The notes beneath the pieces were generated by a model. That model searched no databases and was not told the origin of the DNA. It worked only from the letters and a program-made list of their open reading frames with translations. From Scytonema sp. RU_4_4 (GTDB taxonomy: Bacteria; Cyanobacteriota; Cyanobacteriia; Cyanobacteriales; Nostocaceae): 38,470 nt of DNA. The DNA lies in NCBI GenBank assembly GCA_012031965.1, contig JAAUSC010000049.1, positions 1 to 38,470 on the forward strand, given 5' to 3'. The first letter of the stretch is position 1. Every line of letters begins with the position of its first letter. Below are positions 34,020 through 38,470 of this stretch, one piece after another. The position numbers and the translations under genes were made by a program.

Positions 34020-34110
34020 CACGTGCTACAACGGAGCGGAGCCTCAACGCCAGATACCAAGTGAGGGAAACCCTCCTGCAGTACTGGCTCCGCAACGCAG
34101 TGGCTCCAAA
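34020..34110. repeat. GC-rich interspersed repeat, second locus
   Basis: This stretch shares GTGCTACAACGGAG, AACGCCAGAT and GGGAAACCCTCCTGCAG with the GC-rich block at 17400-17600, in rearranged order. It lies between the convergent TPR-protein and COP23 genes. Not coding. Confidence 0.6.
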
Positions 34111-34149
34111 ATCTAAAATCCAAAATGGTATAAACTGGTACTCTCTGTC

Positions 34150-34674
34150 TTAGAAGAACCACCAAGACTTACGAGGTTTAATCTCAGAGTAAATACGACT
34201 AACAGTCCTAGCATCGGGAGGTTGCGCTTGCTTAAAATCACTACCCAACATTTCGTATAAAGCTTGAGAGGAGTTAGCTGTTGGATTGAGGGTAAATAAA
34301 ATCTGAGCACTGTCATGATTGCAATCGATACCTCTGCGTTCTACAGCACATACAACAGGTTGAGAATTCAACTTGTCATTTGTTAAGTAGTTTGCATAAT
34401 TTGTGTTGTAAAGATGCTGCAAAACTTTTGCTGTCTTTTGGCAGTTTTGCACAGCATCTTCAGGTGAGAAATACTGGGAAAGAAAGTTAAGGATTGTGAT
34501 ATTTTTAGCTGTTCTATCTTCAGTAACAGTAGCAATCACTGTTGGCGTACTTGCGTTAGTATTGCAAGCAATATTCAAACTAGAGGCTGTGCTAGGCTGG
34601 GTGAGTGATGCCAGAACACTCAAAGCAAATATCGGAGTTGTCAATGCAGTTGCCCAAAGTTGCTTCTTGTTCAT
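34150..34674 (-). CDS. COP23 domain-containing secreted protein
   Basis: A 174-residue protein with a clear Sec signal peptide (MNKKQLWATALTTPIFALSV, continuing to a likely cleavage at TASS). The mature part has the layout of the cyanobacterial COP23 family (circadian oscillating polypeptide): FxC-like opening LNIACNTNASTPTVIATV, then EDAVQNCQKTAKVLQHLYN, VVCAVERRGIDCNHDSAQIL and a C-terminal helix region. Four cysteines (IAC, QNC, VVC, IDC) could form two disulfides. Function in this organism is unknown; the founding protein oscillates with the circadian clock. It is divergent from the tpsA gene, 189 bp apart, and convergent with the TPR protein. Start ATG 34674 is fixed by the signal peptide. 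Confidence 0.85.
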   Translation of the reverse strand: MNKKQLWATALTTPIFALSVLASLTQPSTASSLNIACNTNASTPTVIATVTEDRTAKNITILNFLSQYFSPEDAVQNCQKTAKVLQHLYNTNYANYLTNDKLNSQPVVCAVERRGIDCNHDSAQILFTLNPTANSSQALYEMLGSDFKQAQPPDARTVSRIYSEIKPRKSWWFF

Positions 34675-34863
34675 AAATTGACTCTCTGTCTTGACCTCAA
34701 TTAGAGCTTGAATATAGACTCAGTAATGGTGTTTTTCGTTGAATCTACCTAAGTTATATATAAAAAAGGAACTCAGGTAGGTTTGAGTGCAGTCTATCAT
34801 TCCTTAAGATGCAACCGGGTGCTCGCTGAATTACTTTAAGTAAAATTAAACATTTTTTTTAAA

Positions 34864-37800
34864 ATGAAACTAGTTGCTTGCGGAATTCTCATTGCTAGCA
34901 GCTTGCACCTGGGCTGTCTTTTAGCGACTTGTAACCTTGCTCAAGCACAAATCTCTTCAGATGGAACTCTCCCAACAAATGTCAGTCGAACTGGCAATGT
35001 CTTTGAAATTACAGGAGGGGCAAAAGCAGGTAACAATCTTTTCCATAGTTTTCAGGAGTTTTCAGTTCCTACTGGGAACACAGCCTTTTTCAACAATGTT
35101 CCAGATATAGCCAATATTATTAACCGGGTCACTGGCGGCTCTATCTCTAACATTGATGGTTTGATTCGAGCGAACGGCAGTGCTAATTTCATCTTGATTA
35201 ATCCTAGCGGTATTAATTTTGGTCCAAATGCTCAACTCAATATTGGCGGCTCTTTCTTAGGAAGTACGGCGAATAGCCTTAAGTTTGCTGATGGTGTAGA
35301 GTTTAGCGCCACAAATGCTCAGACTCCCCCCCTATTGACAATCAGTGTTCCTATTGGCTTGCAATTTGGGCAAAATCCGGGAGCAATTCGCGTACAAGGT
35401 CAGGGTCATGACTTAACTGTTGCTAATCCCATCCTCTCGTCTGTAACCAGAGGTAGTGACTCAACAGGTTTGCGCGTACAGCCCGGTCAAACCTTGGCAT
35501 TGGTTGGGGGTAATATCAGCCTAGAGGGAGGAACTCTAACCGCAGAGGGAGGGCGAGTAGAGTTAGGTAGTGTGGCAGAAGGTCTGGTGAAGCTCAATAC
35601 CAATTCAGGTGGTTGGACTTTGAGCTATGCAGAAGTGCCTGCTTTCAAGGATATTGAAATGCGATCGCAGGCTTTAGCAGATGCCAGTGGTGTCAGTGGC
35701 GGTTCTATACAGGTACAGGGGCGAAACTTCTCAGTACGTGATGGTTCGCTCCTTTTGATTCAAAACCAAGGGAATCAACCCGCAGGAGCGATTCAAGTGA
35801 ACGCTTCTGAGTCTGTGACAGTCAGCGGAAGCAATGCAGATGGAACCATTCGCAGTAGCTTGACAAATGAAACAATAGAAGCAGGTAAAGGAGGAGATGT
35901 TGATATTTCCACCAGGCAGTTGCTTGTGGACACAGGGGCAAGCATCGTTGCGAAAACTTTCAGCTCGGCACCAGGTGGTAATGTCAACGTGAAGGCAACT
36001 GACTCCTTACAAGTCATTGGGACAAGCTCAATCAATCCTTACCTGACCAGTTCTATCGTTGCTGCCACTTTTGGTGCTGGAGATGCGGGTAATAATACAG
36101 TGTCCACTGGGCGTTTAACGTTGTCTGCAGGAGGAACGCTTCTGTCTGCCACTATTGGAACAGGTAAAGGAGGAAATCTCAATGTCAATGCCACTGATTC
36201 TGTAGAAATCACTGGCGTGGAACCCAAGTTGTTGACACCTAGCGGTTTGTTCGCCACGACATTCAACGCTGGAAATGCCGGTATCCTGACTCTCAATACA
36301 CCAAGATTGACACTTCGGGATGGGGGAAGGGTCAGTACTTCTAGTTTTGTCAGTGGTTCAGCTGGCAGTCTAATCATCAACGCCTCTGAATTTATAGAAG
36401 TTCAAGGTACAGCACCAGGCTCGTCTACAAGTCCCAGTATGATTTCCTCCTCTGCCAATGTGCCGGAGGAAAGCTTACAACAGATATTTAGTTTGCCTAG
36501 CATGCCAAGTGGTGCGTCAGGAGATGTGACAATTAACACAGGTGAGTTAAGAGTCTCAGATGGTGCTCTCATCACAGCGAGAAATGAAGGAGCTGGAAAT
36601 TCAGGAAATGTCAGGGTTTCTGCTCGTTCTATTTTTCTAGATAGTGAAGGCGCTATCACATCGGAATTGGGAGGAACAATTAGAGCGGGACAGTCTGTTG
36701 TCTTTTCTCCCATAACAGTGGGAGCAACCAAGGGTGGAGACATTACAATCTCAACTCAACAGTTAGTGATTCAAAATAGTGCAAGTCTATCAACTGGCAC
36801 CTTCACGAATGCAACTGGCGGCAACATCACTATAGATGCTTCTGATTCTGTACAAGTGATTGGATTTAAAAATCCCAATGTACTCAGCTTTATCAGTGCT
36901 TCAACACGCAGTTCTGGAAATTCGGGAAATGTCAACATCTCAACTGGGAAGCTGAGCATTCTTAATGGAGGACGAGTCGGCGCTGGTACCTTTGGATCTG
37001 GTTCTGGAGGAGATGTGATCGTCAATGCTACTAAATTTGTAGAAGTCATCGGTGCAGAACTAAGCCAATTGGTGGGAAGTCTTTTGGGTGTTTCAACACT
37101 CAGTGCTGGTAATGCAGGCAACTTGACCATTAATACCCCAAAATTGGTCGTTCAAGATGGAGGAAGGATTGATTCTTCCACCGCTGCGACAGGTTCAGCA
37201 GGAAGTCTTACCATCAACGCTTCCGATTCCGTAGAGGTGAGAGGCACGATATCTGGAACTTCAGTTTCCAGTTTAGTGAGTTCCGGTGCCAATATTGAGA
37301 GTGAAAGTGCCCGCCAGCGTTTTAGACTACCTTCCGTACCCAGCGGTTCATCTGGAGACGTGACAATTAACACTGGTCGATTGATTATTACCGATGGTGC
37401 TCAAGTGACTGTGAGGAATCAAGGATCAGGCAATGCAGGAAACACCAAGGTCAATGCTCGCTCTATTTTGCTGGATAACAGAGGTCGCATCACAGCAGCA
37501 ACTCAATCAGGTGAAGGTGGCAATATTATCCTCAAAACGAAAACCCTAGAAATGCGCCACGCCAGTCAGATATCGGCAGAAGCAGAAGGTACTGGCAACG
37601 GCGGTAACATCACAATCACCGGCTTTAGCCCCGCCGACTCTGTTGTCTTGCTAGAAAATAGCAAAATCACCGCTAATGCCTTTAAGGGTATAGGAGGAAA
37701 CATCCAGATTGATACCCAAGGATTATTTGTTTGCGCAGAATGCCAGATCTCTGCTAGTTCTGAACTGGGGCTGGCTGGATCTGTAGAATTCATCACACCA

Positions 37801-38172
37801 AATACTGAAATCAGCCAAAAAGCTATTGATTTGCCAGCAGAGATAGTGAAACCTGAAGAAGTCGTAACGCAGGGGTGTCCAGCAAACCGGGAACAAAATA
37901 AGAATGCATTTATCATCACTGGACGCGGAGGATTACCACCCCGACCTAGTGAGCCACTTAGTAGTGAAGCTTTGATTAGTTTTGAGGCTTCCCTAGCAGA
38001 AAATCTCTCTCATTCAGTGAGGGCGAAAAAGGAAGCGGATACCTTAACACTACCGCTTCCAGCTCAAGGCTGGTATGTAAACACTAAAGGTGCTGTTATT
38101 CTCACAGCTCATGCTCCCACAGGTACTCCCTACAGTTCTGGATTAACTTCATCATCGTGCTATGGGAATTAA
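34864..38172 (+). CDS. Two-partner secretion exoprotein, filamentous haemagglutinin N-terminal (TPS) domain
   Basis: A 1102-residue TpsA-type exoprotein. The signal peptide is MKLVACGILIASSLHLG to about AQAQ. Residues 32-160 are the TPS domain needed for recognition by the outer-membrane partner, with GNNLFHSFQEFSVPTGNTAF, FILINPSGINFGPNAQLNIG and GSFLGSTANSLKF. The rest is a long right-handed beta helix of repeats of about 35-45 residues (GNAGNLTINTPKLVVQDGGR, GSAGSLTINASDSVEVRGT). One longer block at 36360-36560 recurs at 37200-37400 with high similarity (LPSVPSGSSGDVTINTG), so internal duplication lengthened the fibre. Near the C-terminus are CAECQISASSELGLAGSVEF and QGCPANREQN, usual for the cyanobacterial class. 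It is likely secreted or surface-bound; the ligand is unknown. Its partner tpsB overlaps by 11 bp. Confidence 0.93.
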   Translation: MKLVACGILIASSLHLGCLLATCNLAQAQISSDGTLPTNVSRTGNVFEITGGAKAGNNLFHSFQEFSVPTGNTAFFNNVPDIANIINRVTGGSISNIDGLIRANGSANFILINPSGINFGPNAQLNIGGSFLGSTANSLKFADGVEFSATNAQTPPLLTISVPIGLQFGQNPGAIRVQGQGHDLTVANPILSSVTRGSDSTGLRVQPGQTLALVGGNISLEGGTLTAEGGRVELGSVAEGLVKLNTNSGGWTLSYAEVPAFKDIEMRSQALADASGVSGGSIQVQGRNFSVRDGSLLLIQNQGNQPAGAIQVNASESVTVSGSNADGTIRSSLTNETIEAGKGGDVDISTRQLLVDTGASIVAKTFSSAPGGNVNVKATDSLQVIGTSSINPYLTSSIVAATFGAGDAGNNTVSTGRLTLSAGGTLLSATIGTGKGGNLNVNATDSVEITGVEPKLLTPSGLFATTFNAGNAGILTLNTPRLTLRDGGRVSTSSFVSGSAGSLIINASEFIEVQGTAPGSSTSPSMISSSANVPEESLQQIFSLPSMPSGASGDVTINTGELRVSDGALITARNEGAGNSGNVRVSARSIFLDSEGAITSELGGTIRAGQSVVFSPITVGATKGGDITISTQQLVIQNSASLSTGTFTNATGGNITIDASDSVQVIGFKNPNVLSFISASTRSSGNSGNVNISTGKLSILNGGRVGAGTFGSGSGGDVIVNATKFVEVIGAELSQLVGSLLGVSTLSAGNAGNLTINTPKLVVQDGGRIDSSTAATGSAGSLTINASDSVEVRGTISGTSVSSLVSSGANIESESARQRFRLPSVPSGSSGDVTINTGRLIITDGAQVTVRNQGSGNAGNTKVNARSILLDNRGRITAATQSGEGGNIILKTKTLEMRHASQISAEAEGTGNGGNITITGFSPADSVVLLENSKITANAFKGIGGNIQIDTQGLFVCAECQISASSELGLAGSVEFITPNTEISQKAIDLPAEIVKPEEVVTQGCPANREQNKNAFIITGRGGLPPRPSEPLSSEALISFEASLAENLSHSVRAKKEADTLTLPLPAQGWYVNTKGAVILTAHAPTGTPYSSGLTSSSCYGN

Positions 38173-38470
38173 ACAAAAGTTACAGCAAATAGAGAATAAG
38201 TGGACAAAGGGGATGAGAAGGCAAAACTTCTCTCTCATCCCCCCATTTCCGCTACTTCCTCTACTCCCCCTGCTCCCCCTGCTCCCTTTCTCTCCGGCGT
38301 GGGCGCAGTCTATTAATCCCGTGACTCCATCTCCCCCAGAGCAACCTCAGCCTACTCCACTACCCCTGTAGAAAAACCTCTGCAAGTTCCGTCCAACAGG
38401 ACCTCCACCCCCCGAACAAATCCGGGATATTTCTGGGACGATCATTGTTCAAAAGTTTGAGTTTGTTGGT
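38162..38470 (+). pseudogene. TpsB-type outer-membrane secretion partner, 5' part with in-frame stop
   Basis: The gene begins at ATG 38162, overlapping the tpsA stop, and runs off the right edge. The first 69 codons give a basic start, a Leu/Pro-rich signal core (PLLPLLPLLPLLPFSPAWAQ) and a Pro-rich linker, then stop at TAG 38369-38371. The same frame reopens and ends EQIRDISGTIIVQKFEFVG, the typical start of a POTRA domain of FhaC/ShlB-type transporters. Between, the +1 frame reads TPVEKPLQVPS, the usual linker of these proteins. So one C appears lost from the C-run at 38363-38366 and one A gained near 38395, cancelling but exposing a stop. It is either a decayed gene or a sequence error. 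The partner function (export of the upstream exoprotein) is known for the family. Confidence 0.7.

Noticed and set aside
35793-37919. Several long minus-strand open frames inside tpsA
   Set aside because: They are antisense shadows produced by the periodic codon use of the beta-helix repeats; they lack starts with ribosome sites and any domain.
1-38470. tRNA, rRNA, tmRNA or complete transposase genes
   Set aside because: No cloverleaf-like or rRNA-like segment and no transposase frame was found by reading both strands, though short structured RNAs cannot be excluded without a covariance search.

Overview
This window looks like chromosomal DNA of a filamentous cyanobacterium, probably Nostocales. 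Visible support: frequent GCGATCGC (HIP1-type) octamers, a COP23-type secreted protein, an XisI-family protein, a DUF4278 'YRG' protein, a GUN4-domain protein, an acyl-ACP synthetase of cyanobacterial type, a cyanobacterial-style two-partner secretion exoprotein, and many interspersed palindromic repeats. No rRNA, tRNA, CRISPR array or complete insertion sequence was seen.

Layout. 0-0.36 kb: 5' part of a minus-strand gene for a secreted protein with an in-frame 21-bp (7-residue) tandem repeat running off the left edge. 0.5-7.8 kb, all minus strand: an AAA/STAND-like ATPase with an N-terminal helical domain, an ABM-fold monooxygenase, an orphan protein with a C39/papain-like Cys-His pattern, an M20 amidohydrolase, BioD, and a membrane Ser/Thr kinase split by an apparent one-base contraction in a T-run. 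7.8-15 kb: core metabolism (prs, the pyruvate dehydrogenase E2 subunit, ylqD, acyl-ACP synthetase) plus a small anchored hypothetical protein, with long repeat-bearing spacers. 15.2-17.7 kb: a scar where two broken genes meet, then an intact vanadium haloperoxidase and a 347-bp inverted-repeat-bounded element. 17.8-23.7 kb: an 1830-residue beta-rich LamG/coiled-coil protein preceded by a DUF4278 gene. 24.3-27.7 kb: a short accessory cluster with a Uma2-type nuclease, a two-gene module sharing a GNY/GDY beta-repeat plus helical domain (one partner membrane-anchored and fused to GUN4), XisI, and a DUF559 nuclease gene bracketed by palindromic repeats. 27.7-31.3 kb: metH, carrying an in-frame interspersed-repeat insertion. 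31.9-38.5 kb: a TPR membrane protein with a tandemly duplicated STAND-type C-terminal domain and no ATPase, a COP23 protein, and a tpsA/tpsB pair whose tpsB start region contains an in-frame stop.

How the genes relate. Few form real pathways together. The clear local units are ylqD with aas, DUF4278 with the giant protein, the GNY/GUN4 pair, and tpsA with tpsB. The best candidate for an undescribed system is the GNY/GUN4 pair at 25.1-26.7 kb: both products carry the same putative interaction domain, and one joins it to a membrane anchor and a tetrapyrrole-binding-type domain. The broken genes (kinase, SRPBCC fragment, small membrane protein, tpsB) and the density of repeats indicate a plastic, decaying accessory genome between conserved housekeeping genes. 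All family assignments come from reading motifs; no database search was run.
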